A stretch of DNA of 64,000 bases from Lucinisca nassula (GCA_963580285.1 OY757010.1:68098406-68162405); one strand, 5' to 3'; positions 51,991-62,994 are shown, numbered from the stretch's first letter. The notes: generated by a model not told the origin, from the letters alone. Numbers and translations: made by a program.

Positions 51991-52357
51991 CCAAGTGAGA
52001 CAGTTTTCCTAATCAGATCAATAGAGAATTGCGTTTGTTATGCTCATAATAATTAAAATACCAACAACTGTTGGCAGTTTAGAAGTTAAGAGCAGGACAG
52101 TTCTTTTTTGTTTTTGCTTAAAGGTCATATACAAAGATATGGATACACATTAAGTTTTAAAAGACATTGATTCAAGAAATCGAAGGGCGAAACCCGAATT
52201 AATTATCTTTTTTAGTCTCCGAGATACTACAATTTGAAGTGTGAAATATTTCATTGAAACAGAAACTTCAACTGCCCCATTAATATTCCTGAGGTATTCT
52301 TTTATGTCATAGATGCATAACTTGTGTTTTCTAGTCCCCAGGATCTGTGTAATCACC
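51991..52357. other. Unassigned sequence
   Basis: AT-rich 3' flank of the gene region; no recognised gene or repeat. Confidence 0.35.
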
Positions 52358-53430
52358 TATTCTTGCATAAATACCTATGCGCATGGCTGTTTGAAGCCAT
52401 TGTCAAGTGGACCGAAAGCCGTGCTCAAACAGCAAAAAACATGTTTAAATCATGAAATTCGCGTGCTGTTTAAACATGGCTTTTGAGCTTTTGATATCAC
52501 AAGACGGGCCTTGCTTTGTTTACGTTACGTTGAACGACGTTACGTTATCGCCCTGAACGTAGCGTTTTAGGGTTCTATGATGACGTCAGATGGTTACTGC
52601 ATGGCAACGTCACTGTAAACAACATTCTGTACTGGCCGCCATTTTGGTTTGTCTGCCGCATTCGAAGAGTTTATATGGAATTTAAATGGAGCTTTTGGGC
52701 GTTTTCGTCAAAATTTGCTGCCGGAATCGTAAGTTATGCAAGAACAACGATCATCCATGGTTATTTCATTGCATTGACATTTGCCGGGTCCCTCGGAAGA
52801 TATTTGAACATTCGGCCTAGCGGCCTCATGTTCAAACAGCTTCCTCGGGGCCCGGCAAATGTTCATGCATGAAAAACCATGGTTGATCCCTATATTCTTG
52901 CATAAATACCTATGCGCATGGCTGTTTGAAACCATTGTCAAATGGACCGAAAGCCGTGCACAAACAGCAAAAAACCATGTTCAAACAATGAAATTCGTGT
53001 GCTGTTTGAACATGGATTTTGAGCTTTTGATATCACAAGACGGGCATTGCTTTGTTTACGTTACGTTGAGCGACGTAACGTTATCGCCCTGAACGTAGCG
53101 TTTTGGGGTTCTATGATGAGGTCAGAGGGTTACTGCATGACAACGTCATTGTAAACAACATTCTGGACTGGCCGCCATTTTGGTTTGCCTGTCGCATTTG
53201 CAGAGTTTATATGGAGTTTATATGTAGCTTTTGGAGGTTTTCGTCAAAATTTGCGGTCGGGTTCGTAAGTTATGCGAGAACAACGATTATCCATGGTTAT
53301 TTCATTGCATTAACATTTTCCGGATCCTTCGGAAGTTATTTGAACATTCGGCCTAGCGGCCTCATGTTCAAACAGCTTCCTCGGGATCCGGCAAATGTTA
53401 ATGCATGAAAAACCACGGTTGATCCCTACA
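52358..53430 (+). repeat. Tandem dimer of a ~530-bp unit with internal inverted repeats
   Basis: Two copies (52358-52890, 52891-53430) beginning TATTCTTGCATAAATACC and ending CATGAAAAACCA(T/C)GGTTGATCCC, about 93 percent alike. Each has inverted pairs, notably CATTGCATTGACATTTGCCGG.. / ..CCGGCAAATGTTCATGCATG around TCGGCCTAGCGGCC, and ATGGCTGTTTGAA / GTGCTGTTTGAACATGG. No convincing protein; frames in the two copies are not conserved as coding. Confidence 0.75.
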
Positions 53431-53776
53431 TTACCTATTGGAATTACTATAGATCTCAACTGATATGCTCAACCAGTTTTTCTCCGTTTTTCAATCGCAA
53501 ACCTTAAGTTCAAAATTTAAATAAATTATTTCAATTATTTAAATTCCAATTTCTGTATTTGAGAGTAGGTGAAAAACAAATAAAAACGTACACAGCTTAT
53601 TAGTCTGTTTAAAAGGCATGAAAACTACTTAACTAAATTAGTCTAAATGAAATTTTGAATCGAAATGATAGTTTTAAACATTTTAAAAATACTTTAAATT
53701 AAAATGTAAGTTCGAATTTCGAAATCAGATTTCTGAATTCTATCCTAAATTATGAACAACATACACAGTAATCAAA
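53431..53776. other. Unassigned AT-rich sequence
   Basis: Many diverged TTAAATT(T) stretches; no recognised gene or repeat. Confidence 0.35.
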
Positions 53777-53940
53777 GAAGCCTCCGTGGTCGAGTGGTTA
53801 CGCTACTCGCCTTGTAAACCAGGGTTCGCAGGTTCGATCCCGGGCTTCTCCAGACTTTCGGATGAGTCTTTAAACCGAAGTCCCGTCTCCGTATGACCTT
53901 AGCTGTTGGTGGGACGTAAAACTGAAACACTCACACTCAC
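53777..53940 (+). mobile_element. tRNA-derived SINE, family 2
   Basis: GAAGCCTCCGTGGTCGAGTGG..CTTGTAAACC..GGTTCGATCCC is the best preserved tRNA-like head of this family. Body CCAGACTTTCGGATGAGTC..GTCCCGTCTCCGTATGACC, tail GGGACGTAAAACTG plus CACTCACACTCACTCACAC. Confidence 0.85.
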
Positions 53941-54027
53941 TCACACAGTAATCAAACGACATGAGAAGAATGTGGTAGTTTAAATTTGTTTTTGAAAAAA
54001 AAGTTTAAAACCCCTATGACATGAATA

Positions 54028-54516
54028 TTGCATTGTGGGTTTAAATCAAAGAAAACTCACGAGAGGTTACTCTTTCAGGATAAAAGGTATGTATCAAGAA
54101 TAAATAAGCATAACTTTAGTACGAACGAGATTTTGTTTCATGCGGCTTTCAATAAAATGACACACGTTGTGTCTGCTTTCGACCTGCTTAATACTCAAAC
54201 CGTACAACCGGCTGTTTTTGAAGACAGTGTTTTGCTGCAAATGGAAAAGAAACTAAATACTTGGAGAAACCGCAGCAACATTCTGACTATATTTCAAAAC
54301 CAGATAAGTCTTTTTCAGTTCGTTGAAAAATATTTAAAAAATAAATCGCATAAAAAATTTTTCGGTGTCAAGTGTACGTCTACGGAACAAAATATGTTAC
54401 CTTCATTTACTCACACTCAAACTACAATTAGCCAAATTGGATCATTTGACTTGGTTAGATATTCAAACTACGCTTGTCAAGTCGGTGTTCGTTTGGTTAA
54501 AACTCTGACTTTTTAG
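54028..54516 (+). other. 162-residue open frame inside a dispersed repeat
   Basis: A frame starts MHCGFKSKKTHERLL and ends VRLVKTLTF. I recognise no domain. Much of it (about 54150-54500) has a diverged copy on the opposite strand at 61710-62080 (shared CGTACAACCG, AAATCGCATAAAA, GTCTACGGAACAAAATATG), where the frame is not kept. It is therefore more likely repeat sequence than a host gene. Its stop lies at the left edge of the 54515-56999 element. Confidence 0.4.
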
Positions 54517-56999
54517 CTCACCTGTCACGTAGTGACAAGGTGAGCTTTTGGGATCACTTTTTGTCCGTCGTCCGTCGTGCGTCCGTCCGTGCGTGCGTGC
54601 GTGCGTGCGTGCGTCCGTAAACTTTTCTTCAAACGACATCTCCTCCTAAACCACTGATCGGATTTTGACCAAACTTCACAGGAATGATCCTTAGGTGGTC
54701 CCCTTTCAAAGTTGTTCAAATGGTTCCGGTCCATTGCTTATATAGGTCACAGTAGCCAAAAATAGATTTTTTTCACCGAAAACTTAAAAAATCTTCTTCT
54801 CTGAAACCGCAAGGCCCAGGTCTTTGATATTTGGTATGAAGCTTCATCTAGTGGACCCCTACCAAGATTGTTCAAATTATAGTGCTGGGGCCAAAAATGC
54901 CCCCGCACGGGGGCCCTTTGGTTTTGCATGGGCTTATATGGGGAAAATCTTAAAAAATCTTCTTCTCTAAAACCGCAAGGCCCAGATCTTTGATATTTGG
55001 TATGAAGCTTCATCTAGTGGACCCCTACCAAATTTGTTCAAATTATAGTGCTGGAGCTAAAAATGCCCACGCATGGGGGCCCTTTGGTTTTACATGGGCT
55101 TATATAGGGAAAATCTTGAAAAATCTTCTTCTCTGAAACAGCAAGGCCCAGGTCTTTGATATTTGGTATGAAGCTTCATCTAGTGGACCCCTACCAAGAT
55201 TGTTCAAATTATAGTGCTTGGGCCAAAAATGCCCCCGCACAGGGGGCCCTTAGGTTTTACATGGGCTTATATAGGGAAAATCTTTAAAAATCTTCTTCTC
55301 TGAAACCGCAAGGCCTAGATCTTTGATATTTGGTAAGAAGCTTCATCTAGTGGACCCCTACCAAGATTGTTCAAATTATAGTGCTGGAGCTAAAAATGCC
55401 CCCGCATGGGGGCCCTTTGGTTTTACATGGGTTTATATAGGGAAAATCTTGAAAAATCTTCTTCTCTGAAACCGCAAGGCCCAGGTCTTTGATATTTGGT
55501 ATGAAGCTTCATCTAGTGGACCCCTACCATGATTGTTCAAATTATAGTGCTGGGGCCAAAAAATGCCCCCGCACGGGGGCCCTTTGGTTTTACAAGGACT
55601 TATATAGGGAAAATCTTTAAAACTCTTCTTCTCTGAAACCGCAAGGCCCAGGTCTTTGATATTAGGTATGAAGCTTTATCTAGTGGACCCCTACCAAGAT
55701 TGTTCAAATTATAGTGCTGGAGCAAAAAATGCCCCCGCACGGGGGCCCTTTGGTTTTACATGGGCTTATATAGGGAAAATCTTGAAAAATCTTCTTCTCT
55801 GAAACCGAAAGGCCCAGGTCTTTGATATTTGGTAGGAAGCTTTATCTAGTGGACCCCTACCAAGATTGTTCAAATTATAGTGCTGGAGCTAAAAATGCCC
55901 CCGCATGGGGGCCCTTTGGTTTTACATGGGCTTATATAGGGAAAATCTTTAAAAATCTTCTTCTCTAAAACCGCAAGGCCCAGGTCTTTGATATTTGGTA
56001 TGAAGCTTCATCTAGTGGACCCCTACCAAGATTGTTCAAATTATAGTGCAGGAGCTAAAAATGCCCCCTGCACGGGGGCCCTTTGGTTTTACATGGGCTT
56101 ATATAGGGAAAATCTTGAAAAATCTTCTTTTCTGAAACCGCAAGGCCCAGGTCTTTGATATTTGGTATGACGCTTCATCTAGTAGACCCCTACCAAGATT
56201 GTTCAAATTATAGTGCTGGGGCCAAAAATGCCCCCGCACCAGGGCCCTTTTGTTTTACATAGGCTTATATAGGGAAAATCTTTAAAAATCTGCTTCTCTG
56301 AAACTGCAAGGCCCAGGTCTTTGATATTTGGTATGAAGCTTCATCTTGTGGACCTCTACCAAGATTGTTCAAATTATAGCCCTGGGGCCAAAAATGCCCC
56401 CGCTCCGGGGCCCTTTGGTTTTACATAGACTTATATAGGGAAAATCTTAAAAAATCTTCTTCTCTTAAACCACAAGGCTTAGGTCTTCGATATTTGTTAT
56501 GACGCTTCAGCTAGTGGACCTCTATAAAGATTGTTCAAATTATAGGCCTGAGACCAAAAATGCCCCCGCCATGTGGCCCTTTGGTTTTACATAGACTTAT
56601 ATATGGAAAATCTTTAAAAATCATCTTCTCTGAAACACAAGGCTTAGGTCTTTGATATTTGTTATGAAGCTTCAGCTAGTGGACCTCTACCAAGATTGTT
56701 CAAATTATAGCCCTGGGGCCAAAAATGCCCCCGCTCCGGGGCCCTTTGGTTTTACATAGACTTATATAGGGAAAATCTTGTTTTACATAGACTTCTATAT
56801 GCAGGGTAAACCTTTAAAATCTTCTTTTGTGAAACCAGAAAGCCCAGGTCTTTCATATTAGATATGAAGCTTCATCTTGTGGACCTCTACCAAGATTGTT
56901 CAAATTTTAGCCCTGGGGCCAAAATTGACCCTGCCCGGGGCCCACTTGTTATGCTTTGGATCAGGTGAGCGAACCAGGGCCTTCGGGGCCCTCTTGTTT
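54515..56999 (+). mobile_element. Rolling-circle-like element with tandem core, uninterrupted
   Basis: Left end is the hairpin AGCTCACCTGTCAC-GTA-GTGACAAGGTGAGCT (54515-54546), then TTGGGATCAC and a GTCCGTCC/GTGCG-rich run. Right end is GATCAGGTGAGC, then the hairpin GGGCCTTCGGGGCCC and TCTTGTTT. The core (about 54785-56950) is some fourteen ~158-bp units: AATCTTCTTCTCTGAAACC, GCAAGGCCCAGGTCTTTG, GAAGCTTCATCTAGTGGACC, AAGATTGTTCAAATTATAG, GCCCCCGCACGGGGGCCC, TGGTTTTACATGGGC. Units near the right end are more diverged. The reverse, broken copy is 1117-6342. No protein gene; non-autonomous. Confidence 0.85.
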
Positions 57000-57145
57000 A
57001 TTCTGTTTATATTGCTTATGAGCTTTATATTGTAATATCCTCGTTTGGTGCAGGTGGGCAACCCACTGACGACTGAGCTGCCACCTTTTTGAGAAAGAAT
57101 AGAGAACAATTGACATGATCTTCACAGCATGACAGTTTAAAAAAC
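57000..57145. other. Unassigned spacer
   Basis: Short sequence between the tandem-core element and the LINE fragment; nothing recognised. Confidence 0.35.
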
Positions 57146-58470
57146 AGGACATTGACCTATACCATGAGCTTTGTCGACATTATCAAAGCATTTGACACAG
57201 TCACTCGTGAGGGTCTTTGGAAAGTCATGGTGAAGTTTAGATGCCCAACCAAGTTCATAACAATGGTGAGGCAGTTCCACGATGAAATGCTTACACGGAC
57301 CCAAAATGATTTCGAATCCATTCCGTGTGACAAAAGGAGTAACGCTAGGTTTTGTGCTAGCCCTTACACTGTTCAGCATGATGTTCTCTGCCATGCTCAC
57401 AGATGCTTTCCTGGATGGTGGCAATGGTATACCTATCAGGTATCGCTTTGATGGGAATCTCTGAAGGTTGCAAAGGATATCCAAGGTGCAGACAGAGGTG
57501 TTAGATGAGTTCCTCTTTGCTGATGACATGGCAAAATGTACTCCAACAGAAGAGAAGCTGCAAAAAGGTATAGATCAAGTATCTGACTCATGTGATAGCT
57601 CACAATCTGCATCAAGTCAAGAAGACTGAGGTAGTCTATCAACCAGCATCTGACAAGCCTGTCAAAGAGTCCACCATCACAGAGAAAGGTCAAAGATTGC
57701 AAGTGGTACTCAAGTTCACCTACCTTGGGAGCACACTGTCAAGAGTCGTGCACATTAATATTGACGTCAATGTCAGGATTGCCATAGCTAGTGGAGCATT
57801 TGGCCGACTGCGTGGTTGTGTAAGGACTGAAGTAGAATCAAGCTTGACACAAAACCGAAAGTCTACAGAGCTTTGATGCTTCCAACACTATTGTATGCAT
57901 GTGAAACAAGGACAGTTTACCAGTTTACGCCAAAAGACTGAATCACTTCCGTACAAGCTGTCATAGAAAACACTCAACGATTATATGGCAAGACGGGATT
58001 GCATTCACGGAATCCTGAAAAGGGCAGGGATGCAAAGTATACATACTCTTCTGAAACTAGCACAGTTCAGATGGACAGGCCATGTTACTCGGATGCCCGA
58101 GGAACGTTTGCCAAAGAAAATTCTCTATGGAGAACTAGAAATGGGCAAACCCTCCCATTGTGGTCAGAAGAAGCGCTACAAGGACACCCTCAAAGCCTCC
58201 CTTAAGGGCTTCAACATACCAACAGAGTCGTGGGAACAAATTACACAGGACAGAGCAGAGTGGCAAGGCCTCATCAGAAGGGGTGCAAGTGAATATGAGG
58301 CAAAAAGGTTCAGCGAAGCTAAGTAGAAACGCACGCAGCGCGGAGCCAGAGCAAAGATATCACGAACAGCTATCTTCCTCTAACCTCTGTTGCTTTATCT
58401 GCAACACACAGTTCAGAGCTAGAATTGGCCTCGTCAGCCATCTTAGAACACACAAGCAGCAACATTTCTC
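57146..58470 (+). pseudogene. Non-LTR retrotransposon (LINE) ORF2 fragment with C-terminal zinc finger
   Basis: Reverse transcriptase remnant in changing frames: DIIKAFDTVTREGLWK (57175-57225), VRQFHDEML, VTLGFVLALTLFSMMFSAML (57330s), LDEFLFADDMA with the FADD box (57516-57527), LKFTYLGSTLS (57710s), LLKLAQFRWTGHVTRMPEERLPKK (58040s), QKKRYKDTLKASLKGFNIP and IRRGASEYEAKR. It ends with a C2H2-type finger, CFICNTQF..GLVSHLRTH (58395-58460). At least four frameshifts and several stops. The endonuclease and the RT N-terminus are missing, as in 5'-truncated LINE copies. Clade uncertain. Confidence 0.8.
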
Positions 58471-58883
58471 GAAGGTGGTTAAGATTGGCCATTGTTAGTA
58501 AAGACAGACAAACTATTATCGTATTACCATTATTGATACCTTTTTCAGTAATATAAGTTGGAGTAAAGTATCATAATTGTATTAATTATTAACATTGTCA
58601 TCGTACTTACTGATTGAATCATTCCTATCGTTATTTTTACCTATTACTATTATCACGTTTAATCATACTGAAAAAACACGAACCAACTTGTAGAATTTAA
58701 TATTTCATTTTCAGTGAAGCTAAAAACAAAGTCCAAATGCCAAATATGGAGGAATATCGGTATGCTAGTTCTTGAGCGAGAGGACATTATTATTGAATTC
58801 AGGCATACCTACAAAAATGAAACATAATGGAGCATTGTACATGGCAAATGCTAAACTTAATTGCAAAGTTACACAAACATACG
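58471..58883. other. Unassigned AT-rich sequence
   Basis: Probably LINE 3' flank or 3' untranslated region; no poly-A tail or target duplication could be defined. Confidence 0.35.
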
Positions 58884-59202
58884 AACCGGCCCCGATAGCT
58901 CAGTTGGTAGAGTGTCCGCTCCGGGGAACGGGAGGTCACGGGTTCGATCCCGGGCCGCGACATACCAAAATCGATAAAAATGGTACTAGTTGCTCCTCGC
59001 TTGGCACTCAGATTTACGGGGTAGAGCTAGGACTGGTCGACCCAGTAACAGGATAATGTGACTGGGTGTGGTATCATGTGATGTGTCTGGGACATGATAC
59101 TTCAGTGAGGCAGCACTATAAAAGTGAGCATTGAGCTCCCTGTCGCAACCAGACACCGTCGTGATATGACTGAAAAATTGTTGAAAGCGACGTTAAACCC
59201 GA

Positions 59203-59212
<10 letters not shown>
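58884..59212 (+). mobile_element. tRNA-derived SINE, family 4
   Basis: Head GGCCCCGATAGCTCAGTTGG (A box) and GTCACGGGTTCGATCCC (B box), then CCGCGACATACCAAAATCG, body GTAGAGCTAGGACTGG..GACTGGGTGTGG, tail TTGAAAGCGACGTTAAACCC leading into (AC)n. The core GACGTTAAAC matches the tails of families 1-3. Confidence 0.83.

Positions 59213-59259
<47 letters not shown>
59213..59259. repeat. (AC)n microsatellite at SINE 3' end
   Basis: About 23 AC units between the SINE tail and the mariner. Confidence 0.95.
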
Positions 59260-59263
<4 letters not shown>

Positions 59264-59265
59264 TA

Positions 59266-60603
59266 CGAGGACTGTTCAAATATGAATGCAACTAAGCACA
59301 TAAAAATGATTTCGTGATAGATTTCGATGAAAAATTTATTTTGTCCCCTCAAAGTATTCCCCTTTAACAGATATACAAACTATCAGTCTTCTGATCCAAT
59401 CATTGAATGCATTTTGGTAGACTTTTCGAGGTATACTAATAAGGCACTGGACTATTGCAGAACCGAGGTGTTTGCGCTGTACAAATTTTCGACCGGAAAG
59501 GTATTATTTCAGCCGCGGGAACAAAAATAGTCACACAGGGCAAGGTCAGGGGAATACGGGGGATGAGGGAGTTCAACAACCTTTTCCTGCTTCAGATAGT
59601 CTTGCATAATGAACGCATTGTGTGATGACGCATTGTCATGTAGCAATCTGACATTGGCCAAACCAGTTGCGGGTCTTTGTTCTTTGAAATATTTCTTCAA
59701 TTTTCGAAGAACTTTATTCTTGTAAAGCTTCGCATTTACATATTTGCCTTTAGGCACAGCAACCTGAATAGCAGGGCCCTGATTTGAAAAGAATATGGCA
59801 TACATTGCCTTCTTGACGCTCATGGTACGCTTTGCAATGCATTGTCTTTTGCAATTATTTGTTGCCCATTATTTGTTCTGAATCTTTCGTTTTGGCTCAA
59901 AAAAGTGAACCCATGTCTCGTCACCTGTGACGACATTAGCGGAAGACCGTGCATTGTAATTTGGATTTTTTTAAGCAACTTCTTGGCGCACTGAATGCAT
60001 GTCTTTTTCTGCTCATCTGTCAACAGATGGTGAATCCATCTAGCACAGATCTTTCTCATTTTCAAATCCCGTTTCAGAATTGTATGAGCTGCTCCTAATA
60101 CGATGCCAACCATACTAGCTATTTGCCTAGTGGTGTATCGGGCATCGGTAGGAACTATTTCTTTCACTCTAGCAACCATCTTGGCAGATGTTGCTCTTTT
60201 CGGCCGACGATCATGTGGTGCATCTTCTGTTGAGCCTAGCCCACAGCTGAATTTCTTACACCAACGAAAAACTGTCGGAAATGACATTTCATTATGCCCA
60301 TAAACCGAACATATTTCATCAAAAATGTCTTTGCACCGTATACCAAGAATACAACGATTCTTAATATAGGACCGTATTTCAACGGCGTACTCTGACCTTC
60401 TTCCAACCATGTTTTGTATTAGTATACAAGAGTAGACAGTGTTTATCGAACGATATACATGGCTAAAGTGTACGGATTTTAACAGGTTCAGTATCAATGT
60501 ATAAGTAAAATGTTTTTCTACGCTGTGATATTTATTTCCAGGTGATTTTCGCATTAGTGCATGAGAAAACGTTCTACTTGCATTCGTATTTGAACAGTCC
60601 TCG
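59266..60603 (-). mobile_element. Mariner-like DNA transposon, full length but inactive
   Basis: Terminal repeats CGAGGACTGTTCAAATATGA at 59266 and, inverted, CGAGGACTGTTCAAATACGA at 60603. TA on each side (59264-59265, 60604-60605). The length of 1338 bases is normal for mariner. It is a different subfamily from the copy at 23441-24567. Confidence 0.9.
59333..60410 (-). pseudogene. Mariner transposase (DD34D type), frameshifted
   Basis: Starts MVGRRSEYAVEIRSYIKNRC at 60410. N-terminal helix-turn-helix region with FRWCKKFSCG, then RRPKRATS and TRQIASMVGI (second helix-turn-helix), RWIHHLLT. A one-base indel in the T run at 59966-59972 shifts the frame just before VVTGDETWVHFFEP (first catalytic Asp). 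A TAA stop is at 59869-59871, then MSVKKAMYAIFFSNQGPA, LLHDNASSHNA (second Asp) and LPHPPYSPDLALCDYF (third Asp, DD34D spacing). Another shift follows near 59510, and the C-terminus VQCLISIPRKVYQNAFNDW is still readable. At least three disabling changes. Confidence 0.87.
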
Positions 60604-60624
60604 TATAACGATAACACAGCCGTG

Positions 60625-60855
60625 TGTTATAGGGTAATCTTTCATATCTCCAAAAAAGGTTATGTTTTTGGTGATAGTAAGTGATATTTTCTTATCTATA
60701 CTCCAAACAGATGCTGAGGTTGCTCGTAAGAACAGCTTCATAGAGGCGGTATGACGAGAACCCACAACCTATGTCTTTAAACAGAAATAAGAAAATAATG
60801 AATACCCTGTAAACCCCAGTTTCCTCTATATAAGTGACTTGTTTACGTGATGAGA
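60625..60855 (-). mobile_element. Hairpin MITE, diverged copy
   Basis: GTAATCTTTCATATCTCC, AGTGATATTTTCTTATCT, a degraded hairpin GTTGCTCGTAAGAACAGCTTC-ATA-GAGGCGGTATGACGAGAACCC (about 60718-60766), AAACAGAAATAAGAAAA, CCCTGTAAACCCC, GTTTACGTGATGAG. Confidence 0.7.
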
Positions 60856-61709
60856 ATCACAGCCTGAGTGTTACTCAGATTATGGTTCGTGATTATGGTT
60901 CGTGCGTTTGAACAGAATGATAACCCACGAGCGGAACCGAGTGAACTAACGCCCATACAGACGCACGGACCATACCCTGAGCAGTTTATTGTACATGGTC
61001 GCCTCTTCACCGATTGCATCACGAGCTATTAAATGTACAGCATTGGCTTTGTGCAATCTAGTTTGTGCTATAAGAACTGATAGAAAAACAAACCCATGCA
61101 TGGCGTTTGGTGTTAAAAATCTTTATAGGCACAACCACAATATTCAGATGTTTACTTTCACAATCAAATTCCTAACTATTTGCAGCACATAAAATCGCTG
61201 TAAATCACAGCACCTCCACCTTAGTCTTGTGGCATCTAGGAAAGAAAAAGCACAAGCAGGAAAAAAGAAAAATAAACAAATAACGCCTCAGATGTTTACT
61301 GATTGCACAATTTGTGTGTTGACAGGAAATCATTCAATGTAAATGATTATAGAGCAGTCTCTATGTTGACAGCAAGTAATGTCCTGGAGCTAGCATAAAA
61401 TAGTTTCCGCCGAAGCTGCCGGTGTACGGGCATCCAGAATACGTCTTTCTTGAAGACGTAACCGAAATTCCGATCTGTCATAAATCTTAGCCTTCGAAAT
61501 CTCTGATCTGTGTTTGTGGACAGCCGTATGAAAAACAATTTGTTGTTAGAGACAGCATTTTTCTTGACACATGGACTCTTTATGGGGGCGTAGTTTGTTT
61601 ATTTGAACCCCGCCAAGCGAATTTGTGTCTTCGAGCATTCCGTCATGACAAATTTTAACTGCGCATGCCCAGCCATTCAGAGGGGCCAGGGATTTGGCTT
61701 TCTGTCTGA
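60856..61709. other. Unassigned sequence
   Basis: No recognised gene. A local duplication GATTATGGTTCGTG occurs at 60880-60905. Short frames show no domain. Confidence 0.35.
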
Positions 61710-62080
61710 AGGTTCCTCTTGATTCAGTGCTTGTATGAGCGAGCAGCGAAGGTTCTGGCGAGACTGCGCGCATAGGCGATAAGTACCAAAATCGCTTGAC
61801 GGGGCCCATTTAACAGAGTTATGCGGTCCAATTTGGCATAGATTCTGTTGAATAATTGAAGTTTTAGTGTAAGCAATTGAATGTAACATATTTTGTTCCG
61901 TAGACACTCACTTGACGCCGAAAACATATTTTATGCGATTTTCTTTTCCACTAGCTGCACAAGTCAACAGATTTCTTCTCGATTTATACAAACAAAAAAC
62001 CTCCATCTTCCCTTTCTTCGATCTATCGTCGAGGCAGTAATCAGTCTTTAAAACAGTCGGTTGTACGGTGTGGTACTGAG
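61710..62080 (-). repeat. Dispersed repeat, copy of 54150-54500
   Basis: On the minus strand it shares CACCGTACAACCG, CTGTTTTAAAGACTGA, GAAAATCGCATAAAATATG..TTTTCGGCGTCAAGTG, GTGTCTACGGAACAAAATATG and GCCAAATTGGA with 54150-54500. No conserved frame between copies, so not a gene. Confidence 0.6.
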
Positions 62081-62161
62081 AATATTAAAATATCTTTGTA
62101 ATTGCGCTTTATCCGAGTTGAGCATGAAAAATCCTTATAAAATCTCGGGACCTGTTTCTTG

Positions 62162-62463
62162 TGCCGGCCTCGTTGGCTCAGTCGGATGCGCGTCTGACTG
62201 GTGATCAGGAGGGCGCGGGTTCGACTCCCGCCGGGGTCGGCAACATTCTTTCGTGGAGATTGATCATGAAATCTTTTCTACGGTCATTCTCTCCCTTCCG
62301 CTGATTCAAGAAGGGCAGTTGTCAGTTTCTGGCGAAAGAATGTGCACTGTACTGGTTAACCGCTTACGTATAAGCCTGCCCAGGAAAGTGTTGATAGGTA
62401 AACTGACCGGCTCAAAAATGACCTTAATAGTGTTGACTGGGCCGTTAAACTCCAAAACAAACA
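62162..62463 (+). mobile_element. tRNA-derived SINE, family 1, full length
   Basis: Head GCCGGCCTCGTTGGCTCAGT..GACTGGTGATCAGGAGG..GGGTTCGACTCCC ending GGGGTCGGCA, a nearly complete tRNA cloverleaf. Then ACATTCTTTCGTGGAGATTG, CTCTCCCTTCCGCTGATTC, GTGCACTGTACTGGTTAACC, TAAACTGACCGGCTC, and tail TTGACTGGGCCGTTAAACTCC plus AAAACAAACAAAC. Best-preserved member of the family in the window. Confidence 0.87.
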
Positions 62464-62467
62464 AACT

Positions 62468-62540
62468 AACATTATGAAAACACGCCTATTCAAATATATA
62501 GAAAGTTTTACCACCACAAAACTGCATGTCTTAAGAAAGA
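62468..62540 (-). mobile_element. Hairpin MITE end fragment
   Basis: ACATTATGAAAACACGCCTAT and GTTTTACCACCACAAAAC match the end of the hairpin MITE; the rest is absent. Confidence 0.6.
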
Positions 62541-62990
62541 AGATCTGGGCCCAGGATTACAATGCGTACTTAAAGGACGGGTTACAGTTTAGCCATATTT
62601 GTGCCTACGATGGATCTGGATGAAACATATATGCAATATAGTCCAACATATGCGCGTTCATATGACAACAATATTTAATTAACCATGGCATGTGCAGTCA
62701 TGTGACTTCCGTTTTTCTACAAGTGGAGTAAATGTCAGTATTTGGTGATTTGCCAAAGTAATATGACATTTTTTTAACAATTATTTCATTAAAGCGTGCT
62801 AATCTACATGTCCATATCATAATCTATGTTTCATGTATCCCGTGACACAATATTATGTACAGTATGTGCATAAGAAATTTATATTGTGTTCACTTGAAGT
62901 TATATGTATTTAGTATAATATGTTAGAAGTGCTTAATAATACGGAATGTATTTTCGATTCTGAAATATATATTTAAAATGTTGGCAGAAA
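62541..62990. other. Unassigned AT-rich sequence
   Basis: No recognised gene or repeat. Confidence 0.35.
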
Positions 62991-62994
62991 GACA

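Noticed and set aside
52675..53408. Paired frames in the 530-bp tandem dimer, both containing FIALTF..YLNIRPSGLMFKQLP
   Set aside because: Conserved only because the DNA unit is duplicated; upstream parts use different starts and no domain is recognised.
54515..56999. Protein-coding potential of the 158-bp tandem array
   Set aside because: Only short frames, not multiples of the unit length, and the unit is clearly a non-coding core.
51832..62240. Functional tRNA genes at 51832, 53777, 58884 and 62162
   Set aside because: A and B boxes are present but stems are imperfect, several copies occur, and each is continuous with a SINE body and tail.
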